64,000 nucleotides of DNA from Croceimicrobium hydrocarbonivorans (GTDB lineage Bacteria > Bacteroidota > Bacteroidia > Flavobacteriales > Schleiferiaceae). The notes under the pieces are model-generated. The model made no database searches and had not been told where the DNA came from. It saw nothing but the letters and a program-made list of their open reading frames with translations. The stretch lies in the NCBI RefSeq assembly GCF_014524565.1, contig NZ_CP060139.1, positions 3,231,501 through 3,295,500 of the forward strand. Direction: 5' to 3'. Positions within the stretch are counted from its first letter, which is position 1, and each line of letters begins with the position of its first letter. The translations under genes and the position numbers were made by a program. Shown here piece after piece: positions 44,259 through 53,685 of the stretch.

Positions 44259-44822
44259 TTAGTAATCGGAGCGACGAAGAATATCTAGATCACTGGGCTG
44301 AATTTGATATTTGACCAATAATTGCTGTTGATCGGATAGGTTTCCATATTTCTCCTCAAAAACAACATTGAGCAAAAAGTCCTGAATGGAAAGTTCGAAG
44401 CCTAAGCAATCGGATACATATTCCACCGAATATAGAGTATCCACAAGTGCGTCTTTTAGGAGTTGACTTTTATTCGGATTGTCTGCAGCAGCCAGTAATC
44501 CTTGATAGGCAAGACCTCGGATAGCACCATTTGGATATTGCTTTAAACAGGTCAATTCGTAGGTAGAGGCATGTTCCATTAGTTGATTTTGTTGATCGTG
44601 CGCTTTTCGCGCGGAAGAGCCATTTTCGCCAGGCCCCGAAATAATACCTCTTTTTTCAATTTGAATTACTAGGTCTTTTAGATCAGGACTTATGCCAGCC
44701 CAATTAAATTGCGGATTTAGCTTGGGGAGAATGGCATAAAGGCTTAATGCCACAACCAAGAAGAGGGATAAGTAGAGATAGGCCTTACCGCTGGACCTTA
44801 TGCTGTGTTCTTGACTTCTCAA
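44259..44822 (-). CDS. Hypothetical protein with one N-terminal membrane helix
   Basis: 187 residues. A helix lies near residues 14-31 (AYLYLSLFLVVALSLYAIL) after a basic segment, so the rest probably faces the periplasm. The remainder is helical with several conserved-looking Cys/Leu/Tyr positions and ends in LDILRRSDY. No family recognised. It stands alone between the RNA-repair operon and a large T9SS gene. Confidence 0.6.
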   Translation of the reverse strand: MRSQEHSIRSSGKAYLYLSLFLVVALSLYAILPKLNPQFNWAGISPDLKDLVIQIEKRGIISGPGENGSSARKAHDQQNQLMEHASTYELTCLKQYPNGAIRGLAYQGLLAAADNPNKSQLLKDALVDTLYSVEYVSDCLGFELSIQDFLLNVVFEEKYGNLSDQQQLLVKYQIQPSDLDILRRSDY

Positions 44823-44891
44823 ATCTTGATCATTATTCCATTAAAACGCTCTAGGCTTTAATGAATTGGATTATTGCTTTGAAAATAGAAA

Positions 44892-44919
44892 AATCCCGGC
44901 TCAATATAGAACCGGGATT
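44892..44919 (-). terminator. Intrinsic terminator behind the large T9SS gene
   Basis: AATCCCGG - 12-nt loop - CCGGGATT, followed on the minus strand by TTTTCTATTTTC. It lies about 30 nt behind the stop at 44950. Confidence 0.75.
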
Positions 44920-44949
44920 GAAGTTGAATTGAACGATTTCTGTTAAACT

Positions 44950-47900
44950 TTAATGACTAACAATTAAGGAACGATGCAGGGTACCGTGCCTCTCATCTTG
45001 TACTTGTATCCAATAAGTGCCACTAGGCCATTTGGAAATGTTGATGAGTAAAGGCTCTTTGCCAGACCACTCTCGATGGTATAGTATTCGTCCGCTTGAC
45101 TCAAAAACTTGAACATTTGAGGGCTGCCCTTTGCCGGTCCAAGCCAATTCTACCTTTTCATTTGCGGGATTTGGATATAAGCTAAGGGTATTGTCTTCTA
45201 CCTTAATCAAATTGCTGTCTGAACTTAGATTATGCTTGGCGCTAAGTCCTGATTCGGGCATGTAGACATCATGCAAGAGGGGAAATTGATCAAGCATGGC
45301 TAATAGGGCAAAGTATTCAGCAGGTAATTGATTGTGACTAGTAGCAAAGTTTTGCAATTCCGTGATGTGATCTTCGGCTTTAAATAAAACACTATCCTGT
45401 AAAAACCAATTATATAGCATGCTGTACAACTGCTCATAACTTTGATGATACTCTAAATCCCTCCCTCTTAAAGGGAAGGCTAGAGCGATGCTATCTTTTA
45501 CCTGATTGAATTTCACAAAATTCTTGTCGGCGAAATAGCGATCGGCCAAATGGTAGTGAAAGGAAGCTTGACTAGGATGTTTTAGGTAAGAATGTAAAGC
45601 TTCTGTGCTGTTATTGCTGTCCAACATTCGGCCTGCTATATACTCATTTAGAATTTGAGTGTATTCCAATTCTACTCTGGCTAAATCTTCCATAAGGCTA
45701 TCACGAAGACTGTATTGCTCCCCTGTCCCTGCAATATCTAGGATATAGGCTTCCGGGAAATTATCGCTTCGGTTCCGGAGGCTTTGGATTAGAGTAGGAT
45801 TGCGAGCCGAATGTGGATTTGCCATTAATAGATCCCGAATTTGCTCTTGACTAAAAGGATATTCAGAAACAGCCAATTGAGCGAGTACCCAATTACTGAG
45901 AAAGGGTGAGGCCGATTGGAGGTCATTGTAAACCTGTAAAGCATTTCCGGAAACGGCACTTTCTATCAATTGCAGGAAATAATCCGTATTGCCACCATCT
46001 GTAAGCAATTGCATTTGATTTAAGCCTTGAATAAGGAGGGGTTTCGCATTCATCAAATCGATTTCTAATTGAGTGCCATCACTACCATAAGTAGAAATGC
46101 GATTGGAACAGACCGAAGGGCCAGCCTTGGCGAGTCTGCGTATCCGGGGACTAATAGAATAGGGGTATTTCAAATTAGTGCGATTGGCTGGGCCATCGAA
46201 TACATAGTTTATTTGGGCTCCTTCATTATCTATATTGAAATTGAGAATGCTACTAAGATTACTAAACTCATTATTGGGTAGAAGAACGGGGGTTGCCCTA
46301 AAGCCTTGGTTACGAGCAATTCCAAATAGTGAAGATATCGACATAGGGGACTGACGAATATCTAAATCCGTAAATCCATTTAAATAGCTATTGCAACGAA
46401 AGCGAAGACCCTTTAGGTACTGGCTATGTCGATTAATACCGATAGCCTGAGATCCTAGGTGCAAGTCGTGGAATTGGGATCGGTAAAATTCATTATCGGT
46501 CTCCCCCGCATTTCGTATAACCAAACCGGCAGCGCCTTCAGTCATTGCATTGCCGTGACCATTAAACTGATTGCCTTCGGTATTAAACTGATCGCAAGCA
46601 TCAAGGTACAGGCCATAAGGGTATTCTGTGAAATTGCTCGCCTGAATTGGAATGTGCTCGATCTCGAAAGTATTGGCACGGACTAAACTTTCGAAGGTGC
46701 CAAAGAGGTAGATACCTTTATAGCAGCTTATATGAGTATGTTCTATTTTAATTAAACCCTTGCTGCCATTACGCCGAGCTTCAATCGCTTGTTTTAAACC
46801 GAGGAACTCGCTTCGGTCAAAATTTATACAGTTCGATGGATTGATACAACGGTGATCGATTTGGAAAGTGGATCGAATACCCTTGATGCCTGTGCGCGAT
46901 TCGGATGCAGGCATAGCACTGCGCTCCTCCTTAAAGCTGCATCCACTAAAACGAATGCCATTCACATCCCACATACTAATATGGTCCTTAAACTGAGATG
47001 CCGAAAGTGGGGCCTCATCCGTAGTTAGAAAATTGCAGTTTTCGAAATAGGAACGATTATTAACCTCCTTGCCCAGGCTGTTTTTAGGGTGGTAACTCAT
47101 GAATTCAACATCCTTTAAATTATTTTTAAAGCTGCTGTTCTCCGCTAAAACATAGCCACCGGTTTGACTCCATACCAAAGTTCTATTTTGATAATTGCCT
47201 TTGATACCAATAAAGCTTAAGCCAACCACTGCATTTTCGATGATGGCATTGTTCTTTAGAATCACCATGCCTTGATTTGCAGGTGATTGACTACTGCGAG
47301 AATTTCCGAAAACATAAATTCCATCAAAGTATTTTCCGCAGATGTTTCCAACCTGACCGCCATCAATGATGAGTTTTGCACCAGGCATTACCTTAATTAC
47401 GGCCTTTTCAGGAAGGGATAAATAGCATTTTAGGGTTAGGCTAGCGCCGGGCTCAAGAATTAAGTCACCTATTAAATAACGCGGGTTTTCCCATACTTCA
47501 TTGCTACCACCTGCTAAGCTTAAAGGCCTGTCGTGATAATTGCAGAAGTCAGAAAAGTCAACATAATGCCGGGCATTGTTATGGGTTAATGCATAATGTA
47601 ATCGCCCAATCTGACATCGGGTAAGGGCATCTTTCCTAGCATTTGAAGCCATCATGTTATTGGAACAAGGAAGTCCATCCGCAGCCGGACTGCTATTACA
47701 AGGGCAGGGATTTAGAGCTTGACTCGAAGGGGTGTCATCACAGAAATCATCCTGAAAAGGATCACAATTGTAGTTCGCATCTCTATTGGGCGATAATAGA
47801 CCTATGCAATGAGCTATTTCATGATTTAAGGCACCGGTCATAGTGGCCCAAGCACTTATACCATTTGCTAAAAAATCTTGGTAGGATCCATTAAGAATAA

Positions 47901-48462
47901 GTCGATTCGAATTGAAACTACCCCAATGTTCATTATTGGGTGAATGATGGGGAAAGGCAAAGACATGTAAGGCGTTTTCTTTAAAATTCAAATTAGGATT
48001 GTCCGTCACAAAACGTTTGTACAAACTGTTTAAGCGATCCTCTTTTGAATCGGTGAAGTGTTTGTGAAATTCGGGATCTCGATCATAAACAACATTTTGA
48101 GGGGACAAGCTAAAGCGAATTCTACTATCAAGCATATGTGGCGTGGGATGGTCGGGATCTTGCCGACTTTCCTCCGCTAGATTGGCATGAACCCGATTTA
48201 ATGAGTTTATAAGGTTTTGCCAATAAGCACTTTGGGGATGACCGCTTTGATCTGCCATATCAACAGCAGTAAAATTGCTTTTACCATTCGCTTCTTGTAT
48301 GATATGTAGTACCAGTCTTAGCCTTTTGGTAGGGGTATATCCAGGATAGTCTGGATCAGGAGCATAATTAATGGAACTACCACAAGGTGTTGGACCATTT
48401 TGGGCTAATAGAGCAGATAGTCCTAAAAGCCATATTCCGATGAGAATCTTTAATTTATTCAT
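44950..48462 (-). CDS. Large secreted T9SS protein with M43-like metallopeptidase domain (degenerate) and beta-helix region
   Basis: 1170 residues from the ATG at 48462 (MNKLKILIGIWLLG); the open frame extends 20 codons further but without a signal. Signal peptide about 1-21. Residues about 25-290 resemble M43 zinc peptidases: NHEIAHCIGLLS, then DDFCDDTPSSQ. The third zinc ligand expected in HExxHxxGxxH is Ser. Residues about 330-780 are a right-handed beta-helix-like region (GMVILKNNAIIENAVVGLSF, ANTFEIEHIPIQASNF). The C-terminus is a type A sorting domain (LSLYPNPANEKVEL, WPSGTYWIQV). Likely surface protein; peptidase activity doubtful. Confidence 0.8.
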   Translation of the reverse strand: MNKLKILIGIWLLGLSALLAQNGPTPCGSSINYAPDPDYPGYTPTKRLRLVLHIIQEANGKSNFTAVDMADQSGHPQSAYWQNLINSLNRVHANLAEESRQDPDHPTPHMLDSRIRFSLSPQNVVYDRDPEFHKHFTDSKEDRLNSLYKRFVTDNPNLNFKENALHVFAFPHHSPNNEHWGSFNSNRLILNGSYQDFLANGISAWATMTGALNHEIAHCIGLLSPNRDANYNCDPFQDDFCDDTPSSQALNPCPCNSSPAADGLPCSNNMMASNARKDALTRCQIGRLHYALTHNNARHYVDFSDFCNYHDRPLSLAGGSNEVWENPRYLIGDLILEPGASLTLKCYLSLPEKAVIKVMPGAKLIIDGGQVGNICGKYFDGIYVFGNSRSSQSPANQGMVILKNNAIIENAVVGLSFIGIKGNYQNRTLVWSQTGGYVLAENSSFKNNLKDVEFMSYHPKNSLGKEVNNRSYFENCNFLTTDEAPLSASQFKDHISMWDVNGIRFSGCSFKEERSAMPASESRTGIKGIRSTFQIDHRCINPSNCINFDRSEFLGLKQAIEARRNGSKGLIKIEHTHISCYKGIYLFGTFESLVRANTFEIEHIPIQASNFTEYPYGLYLDACDQFNTEGNQFNGHGNAMTEGAAGLVIRNAGETDNEFYRSQFHDLHLGSQAIGINRHSQYLKGLRFRCNSYLNGFTDLDIRQSPMSISSLFGIARNQGFRATPVLLPNNEFSNLSSILNFNIDNEGAQINYVFDGPANRTNLKYPYSISPRIRRLAKAGPSVCSNRISTYGSDGTQLEIDLMNAKPLLIQGLNQMQLLTDGGNTDYFLQLIESAVSGNALQVYNDLQSASPFLSNWVLAQLAVSEYPFSQEQIRDLLMANPHSARNPTLIQSLRNRSDNFPEAYILDIAGTGEQYSLRDSLMEDLARVELEYTQILNEYIAGRMLDSNNSTEALHSYLKHPSQASFHYHLADRYFADKNFVKFNQVKDSIALAFPLRGRDLEYHQSYEQLYSMLYNWFLQDSVLFKAEDHITELQNFATSHNQLPAEYFALLAMLDQFPLLHDVYMPESGLSAKHNLSSDSNLIKVEDNTLSLYPNPANEKVELAWTGKGQPSNVQVFESSGRILYHREWSGKEPLLINISKWPSGTYWIQVQDERHGTLHRSLIVSH

Positions 48463-48982
48463 CTTCTTTATTTGATTTTGAAAAGAAGCAGTTCGATCGG
48501 ATTGAAATGCAGATCTGACCACTTCTTCGTTTCTGATTCCGTGATTATTCCTTCTCTGTTTCCATTCCTAGGGTGGTCCTTTATTCTTCATAAGTGGTCA
48601 CTTTGAGTAAATCATTGCTTTGTCTCATTAAACAGATGCTTTTACCTTGATTTAAATTGCTTTAAATACGGGTAAAATCAATGTTTACTATAAGTTAATG
48701 ATTTAATAAATCGACCGATAAAGGAGTAGATTATATCTGATTAAAATAGCCTGTCTGGCTTGATTTTTATCTTAAGATACTGGAAAACAATGGTTTGAAT
48801 TATAATGCAAGGGCCTTGTAGCCTGGAGGTAGCTATGTGTGGGAGAAATGAGAGATTATTCTGAATAAGAATTATCAGGGAAATTAGAAGATCAATAAAT
48901 AGCTATTATGAGGTAATTTAATTTGTATTAAAATCTTTTAGAGCGGGCATGATATGCCATTTGCTTTTTTGTGAACAAAAAA

Positions 48983-49012
48983 AATCCCGACCTCCTTGCG
49001 GAGACCGGGATG
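48983..49012 (-). terminator. Intrinsic terminator of gap
   Basis: On the minus strand ATCCCG - inner CTCC/GGAG stem - CGGGAT, followed by TTTTTTTT. It lies about 100 nt behind the gap stop codon, beyond a tandem-repeat tract. Confidence 0.75.
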
Positions 49013-49026
49013 GATTTTTAAGAGAG

Positions 49027-49105
49027 TTTAGAGTGTAGAATTTAGAATGTAGAATTTAGAGTGTAGATCTAAGATCTAAAGTCTATCGTCTAACATCTAA
49101 AGTCT
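49027..49105. repeat. Imperfect short tandem repeats in the 3' region of gap
   Basis: Three 14-nt units TTTAGAGTGTAGAA, TTTAGAATGTAGAA, TTTAGAGTGTAGAT at 49027-49068, then a related tract in which ATCTAAAGTCTATC occurs twice (about 49074 and 49095). It lies between the gap stop and its terminator, so it is transcribed. Confidence 0.7.
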
Positions 49106-49108
49106 ATC

Positions 49109-50563
49109 CTAATAATATCTTTTACGACGCACCTGAGCAATATACTTGCTCAAACGAATAACCTGACGGCTATAACCGTACTCATTATCGTACCATACGT
49201 ATAATACCATGTTTTTGCCATTGGCATCTACAATGGTAGCAGGGCTATCGAAAATAGAAGGACAAGACTCACCTACAATGTCGCTGGAAACCAGTTCGTT
49301 GCTCATAGAGTACTTAATCTGCTCTACCAAATCACCTTTAAGGGCAGCATTGCGCATGGCATTGTTTACACCTTCTAAATCGGTAGCGTTTTTAACTTCC
49401 AGGTTCAAGATGGCTAAAGAACCATTAGGAACAGGAACACGAATGGCATTAGAAGTTAATTTACCCGCCATTACCGGAAGGGCTTTAGCTACAGCAGCGC
49501 CAGCACCAGTTTCAGTGATAACCATGTTTAAGGCAGCAGCACGACCACGACGGTATTTCTTGTGCATATTGTCTACTAAGTTCTGGTCATTGGTATAAGC
49601 GTGTACGGTTTCAATATGACCGCGCTCAACGCCAAAGGCATCTTCGATTACTTTCAATACCGGAGTAATGGCATTGGTAGTACAGCTAGCGGCAGAGAAG
49701 ATGTTCACCTCACTAGGATCGAAATCCATTTGGTTAACACCGTGTACAATATTGGGAACTCCTTTACCAGGAGCGGTTAATAACACTTTCGCAGCACCTT
49801 TAGCTTGCAAGTGACGGCTCAAAGCTGCTTCATCGCGGAAAGCACCGGTATTGTCAATGATCAAGGCATCATTAATACCATAAGCGGTATAATCGATATC
49901 CTCTGGTTTGGCTGCATTGATGAATTTGATCTCACGACCGTTAATGATCAAAGCCATGTTCTCTACGTCTGCTTCAACCGTGCCAGGGAAGTTACCATGC
50001 ACAGAGTCAACACGTAAAAGGGAAGCGCGTTTTTCTAAGCTTTCAGGAGTTTCTCCACGGCTTACTACGGCACGCAAACGCAATTGCTCGCCCATACCTT
50101 CTTGAGCCATTAACTCACGGGCGACTAAACGGCCAATACGACCAAATCCGTAAAGAACCACGTCTTTAGGAGTAGTACGCTCCATATTGTCCGGACCAAT
50201 AAAGTCGGCCAATTTGCTGTTCAGGAATTCTGAAACGCTGGCAAAATTGCTTCCTTCATTCAGCCACTCACTAGCCAAACGGCCAATGTCCATACGGGCG
50301 GGAGCTAAATCCATTTGCACCAATTCGTCCAAAAGGGCTACGGTGTCGGTAATGGTAATGTTTTGTCCTACAATGTTGCGAGCATAAGAATGCAGGTTCA
50401 GCACTTCGCTGGGACGTTGATCCACCAATTGGTTGCGGAACAACACGGTTTCAATGCCCTTATCTAAGTAAAGATCATTGATGTTTTTGATGAATTGAAC
50501 CGCCAGTTTCTCTTGCTGAATTCTCTGAGCAACAGATTCTTGATAATTGTTTGTCTGCGCCAT
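49109..50563 (-). CDS. gap: Glyceraldehyde-3-phosphate dehydrogenase, long form
   Basis: 484 residues. The catalytic core has the NAD motif VVLYGFGRIGRLVARE near residues 136-150 and the active Cys294 in SAASCTTNAITPV. It is about 140 residues longer than classic GAPDH because of an N-terminal helical extension (QRIQQEKLAVQFIKNINDLY ...), a form common in Bacteroidota. It catalyses the oxidative phosphorylation step of glycolysis or its reverse. It has its own promoter (50599-50626). Confidence 0.94.
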   Translation of the reverse strand: MAQTNNYQESVAQRIQQEKLAVQFIKNINDLYLDKGIETVLFRNQLVDQRPSEVLNLHSYARNIVGQNITITDTVALLDELVQMDLAPARMDIGRLASEWLNEGSNFASVSEFLNSKLADFIGPDNMERTTPKDVVLYGFGRIGRLVARELMAQEGMGEQLRLRAVVSRGETPESLEKRASLLRVDSVHGNFPGTVEADVENMALIINGREIKFINAAKPEDIDYTAYGINDALIIDNTGAFRDEAALSRHLQAKGAAKVLLTAPGKGVPNIVHGVNQMDFDPSEVNIFSAASCTTNAITPVLKVIEDAFGVERGHIETVHAYTNDQNLVDNMHKKYRRGRAAALNMVITETGAGAAVAKALPVMAGKLTSNAIRVPVPNGSLAILNLEVKNATDLEGVNNAMRNAALKGDLVEQIKYSMSNELVSSDIVGESCPSIFDSPATIVDANGKNMVLYVWYDNEYGYSRQVIRLSKYIAQVRRKRYY

Positions 50564-50598
50564 TTTAGCGTGATTTGAGAGGGTTTAAAAAAACGCTG

Positions 50599-50626
50599 CA
50601 AATGTAGACTATTTACAAATTATCAA
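50599..50626 (-). promoter_or_regulatory. Bacteroidota-type promoter of gap
   Basis: On the minus strand TTG (50626-50624) and TACATTTG (50606-50599) are 17 nt apart, fitting the -33/-7 consensus. Transcription would start about 28 nt upstream of the ATG. Confidence 0.6.
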
Positions 50627-50680
50627 AGGCTTAATCAAGCCTTTTTGCCTTTCGGCGGATGGGATTTTATTGATAGTCAA

Positions 50681-51709
50681 TTATCGAATTCCATTGCGGT
50701 TAGCCCAACGGTGGTATTTCGCCTTATTGATATTATGCTGACGCAGGCTCTGAGCAAAGGAATGGTAACCAGGTCGGTCGGGATCTGCGCACATAAAAAT
50801 GTAGGAATGATCCTGCGCTTTTAAAACGGCATCAATACTGCGAGGATCGGGAATGCGAATCGGCCCCGGAGGTAAGCCTGTATGCAAATAAGTATTATAG
50901 GGAGAGTCAATATCCAGGTTCTTGGTATACACTCTTTGCACGATCAAATCCGGATCTTCTATTTTCATGGCATAAATCACCGTAGGATCCGATTGTAATT
51001 TGATGCCTTTTTCCAAACGGTTGAGGTATAAGCCGGCTACCATGGGCATTTCATCGGGGCGAGCAGTTTCGCTTTCCACAATGCTGGCCAGGGTAATAAC
51101 TTCATGTCGGCTTAAGCCACTTTTTTCGAGCAATGCAGTACGACTCTGCCAAAAGCGCTCCGATTCGCGCAGCATCCTTTGAACAAAATCATGTGGACTG
51201 GTAATCCAGTAAAACTCATAGGTGTTAGATAAGAAGAAGCCCGGCAGTTCCTTGCGGCTGATTTTAAAATCTTCCAAAACCTCTTCGCTCTTCAAATATT
51301 TGAGGAAATCCAGCGAATCCGGTTCCAGAGCTTCTCCGGCTTGACCAGCCAAATCTTCCAGGGTATAAGCCATATTAAGGGTAAGGCGCACGGGCTCTTG
51401 AATTCCTGCGCGAAGACGATTCACCAAACTATTATTACTCATGCCACTGCTAATGGCATATTTACCTGGCTTAATGTTATGAGGTAATTTCTTCCATTCG
51501 GCCAGCAGTTCAAAGTATTCGCGATGAATAAGTAGAGTGTCTAGCTGAAGTAAAAGTTCTTCATAGCTAGTGCCTGGCTCAATATAAAGATGATGACTTT
51601 GCTCCAAGCTCACCACATTAGGAGCCCAAATAATGCGTTGGGCTCGATAGCCCAAATAGCCTCCAACTAAAACAATGATGCCAAGAAGAATGAGTAGACC
51701 TCGTTTCAT
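50681..51709 (-). CDS. mltG: Endolytic murein transglycosylase MltG
   Basis: 342 residues. One N-terminal helix (about 4-20), a LysM-like region and the YceG core with the catalytic Glu region ASIVESETARPDEMP, then NRLEKGIKLQSDPTVIYA and TYLHTGLPPGPIRIPD. It cuts nascent glycan strands in the inner-membrane periplasm. It starts inside the stop of the TPR cytochrome gene (ATGA) and ends the dapF operon. Confidence 0.94.
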   Translation of the reverse strand: MKRGLLILLGIIVLVGGYLGYRAQRIIWAPNVVSLEQSHHLYIEPGTSYEELLLQLDTLLIHREYFELLAEWKKLPHNIKPGKYAISSGMSNNSLVNRLRAGIQEPVRLTLNMAYTLEDLAGQAGEALEPDSLDFLKYLKSEEVLEDFKISRKELPGFFLSNTYEFYWITSPHDFVQRMLRESERFWQSRTALLEKSGLSRHEVITLASIVESETARPDEMPMVAGLYLNRLEKGIKLQSDPTVIYAMKIEDPDLIVQRVYTKNLDIDSPYNTYLHTGLPPGPIRIPDPRSIDAVLKAQDHSYIFMCADPDRPGYHSFAQSLRQHNINKAKYHRWANRNGIR

Positions 51710-53685
51710 GAAAAGAATTTCCTGTAGTGTTCCTTAGCCTGGATATTCTGCGGGTCCAAGCGAATTATAGCTTCCAAAGCGCGCTTCAAAGCTAGGGCAT
51801 CTTCGCTTTGCATGGCACGCCGAGCTTCATTTTGCCAAGCTAAAAGATAGTCGGGATAGCGTTCTAAGCAAAGCTTTAAGTATTGTGCTGCCTCGGTATT
51901 ACGGACTTGTTCCAGCATCAAAAAAGCAATATTATTTAGGGATTCCCGATGGTAAGGCTCCTCTTGTAATACTTCCTTCCATAAGCTTTCGGCCTTGGCT
52001 TTTTGTCCTTCGGCATTTAATAAAGCTGCCCATTTATTTTTGAAGTCACCAATAAAGGGAGCCAGTTCTACCGAGCGTTCAAATAGTTTTAAAGCGGATT
52101 CCCTATCACCTTTAAACTGATAAGCTTCCGCCAAACGGTAGGCTGTCCAAGCATCTTTATTTTCATAATCAAGTTCGGTGAGTTCTCGCAATAGATGGTC
52201 GATTCCATATTGCGCTCCGAAGTGATACAAGCTTTCGCGATCACCACTTAAAAAGAAGTAATAGGTCCAGAGGTACAAATGCTCCGATGCTGTTTTAGGC
52301 ACCTCATTTAAGAAGCGGGCCGCACTATCCAAATAAACAGGCTTGGCGCCGAAGCGTTCAAATTGCTGCAAATAAGCCAGGGCTTTATCGCGCGCTGAGG
52401 GTTTAGGATCATTGATAGAGAGCAGGGCTAAAAAGCGACTGGCTTCGGGTGAAACTTGAGTTCCATTTTCCTGAGGCTTACGGATAAAATGATCGTGCAC
52501 CGTAACATGGGGAATGTCGGTGGCCTGAGAGGGAGGCATGTGGCATTGCACACAATTATCTTGTACTAGCTCCCTTTCGGATAGGGGAGCAGAGCACAGT
52601 TTGCTGGCCTTCTCAGGCGAATGACATTCAATACAAGTTTGATTAAAGCTCGCAATCTCCGTATTCTTTACCGACACATGAGGGTTATGGCAAGAGGTAC
52701 AGGTGAAGGTCTCCGGATGAGCCTGATAGCAAGCGCTAAGCTTAAAACGATCCGCATGTGAGGCCATAATAAAGCGATTGTCGGAATCCTCATAGCGTGG
52801 TAAAAAGACCTGCATTACCTCTTTGAGCTCCATGCCTGGTTTAAAGTCGAAAAAGCTTTTGCCTTCCTTTAATACTGCATTGCCTTGAAGGTGACAGCGC
52901 TGGCAAATTTCAAATTGCATTTGGGCACTAAGGCGCTTGGGGTTCACAATACTGCGATCGGCTTCTTTGGCGGTGTCGGTAATTTCACCCCGCATAATTT
53001 TCGCCACATGCGCGCCTCCCGGACCATGGCAGCGTTCGCAATTAATTCCTTCCGGGATACGGCTAAATTTTTGAGTGCTACCCTTTACAAATTGGGTGGG
53101 CATGGCATTGTGGCAAGCCATACATTCCAGGCCAATTTGTCGGTTAAAGCGACTGTTATTTCCCTCCTCAAAGCCAGGAGGGAAGTCTAGCTTTTGTTCT
53201 TGAGCATACCAGGTAAAAGGCGCTTGAAAATAATAGCCATTCTCCTGCCAGAGATGTGAATTGGTATGCTGTCCGCTGCCAATAACATAATCGATCGGCT
53301 GTACTAAATTGTGGATCGTATCGCCATCGGCGCCAAGCCTAAACTCGCGCAGGACTAAGGTATTATCTCGCCAAAATGGTTGATAGTATAAATCTTGATA
53401 GGAGTCGTATAGCTTCTGCTGACCATCAATCTTGGCAATGCTTTTTAGGGTATCGGCCTTGCCAATGGACTGCCCCATTCCGGTTTGGATAAAGGTCTGA
53501 TGTATTCCACTATGACACTGCATACAAGTTTCGATGCCAACATAAGACACCGTATCATGGTGATTGAGCCATTGCAGCGATTCTTCTTTTTCGGCGCTCA
53601 GTTTTTTGGCTGTGGGATGATCACATTGATAAGCCAAAAGCATCACCAAGGCTATAATTCCACTTAAGCTCAAAAACTTCTTCAT
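51706..53685 (-). CDS. Seven-haem c-type cytochrome with TPR domain
   Basis: 659 residues. An N-terminal export signal (about 1-21) ends at AYQC, possibly a non-standard lipobox. Seven CxxCH motifs lie between about residues 55 and 390 (CMQCH, CMACH, CERCH, CQRCH, CTSCH, CIECH, CVQCH), in the style of NapC/NrfB-like or DmsE-type multihaem proteins. Residues about 500-659 are TPR repeats (AYRLAEAYQFKGDRESALKLFERSVE). The function is unknown; it may bind partner proteins. It is placed among cell-wall genes with ATGA overlaps on both sides. Confidence 0.86.
   Translation of the reverse strand: MKKFLSLSGIIALVMLLAYQCDHPTAKKLSAEKEESLQWLNHHDTVSYVGIETCMQCHSGIHQTFIQTGMGQSIGKADTLKSIAKIDGQQKLYDSYQDLYYQPFWRDNTLVLREFRLGADGDTIHNLVQPIDYVIGSGQHTNSHLWQENGYYFQAPFTWYAQEQKLDFPPGFEEGNNSRFNRQIGLECMACHNAMPTQFVKGSTQKFSRIPEGINCERCHGPGGAHVAKIMRGEITDTAKEADRSIVNPKRLSAQMQFEICQRCHLQGNAVLKEGKSFFDFKPGMELKEVMQVFLPRYEDSDNRFIMASHADRFKLSACYQAHPETFTCTSCHNPHVSVKNTEIASFNQTCIECHSPEKASKLCSAPLSERELVQDNCVQCHMPPSQATDIPHVTVHDHFIRKPQENGTQVSPEASRFLALLSINDPKPSARDKALAYLQQFERFGAKPVYLDSAARFLNEVPKTASEHLYLWTYYFFLSGDRESLYHFGAQYGIDHLLRELTELDYENKDAWTAYRLAEAYQFKGDRESALKLFERSVELAPFIGDFKNKWAALLNAEGQKAKAESLWKEVLQEEPYHRESLNNIAFLMLEQVRNTEAAQYLKLCLERYPDYLLAWQNEARRAMQSEDALALKRALEAIIRLDPQNIQAKEHYRKFFS

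Larger units (their letters stand above)
48463..49108. other. 646-nt intergenic region
   Basis: An A/T-rich stretch between the start of the large T9SS gene and the stop of gap. It holds an inverted repeat TGACCACTT (48516-48524)/AAGTGGTCA (48592-48600), the gap terminator (48983-49012) and a tandem-repeat tract (49027-49105). The middle part (about 48610-48975) shows no ORF, tRNA or clear promoter. Confidence 0.7.

Noticed and set aside
48463-48522. Upstream extension of the large T9SS protein
   Set aside because: The first 20 codons are polar and would bury the signal peptide; the ATG at 48462 gives a normal one.
49027-49105. Possible CRISPR array
   Set aside because: Units are only 14 nt, without spacers, and no cas genes are present.
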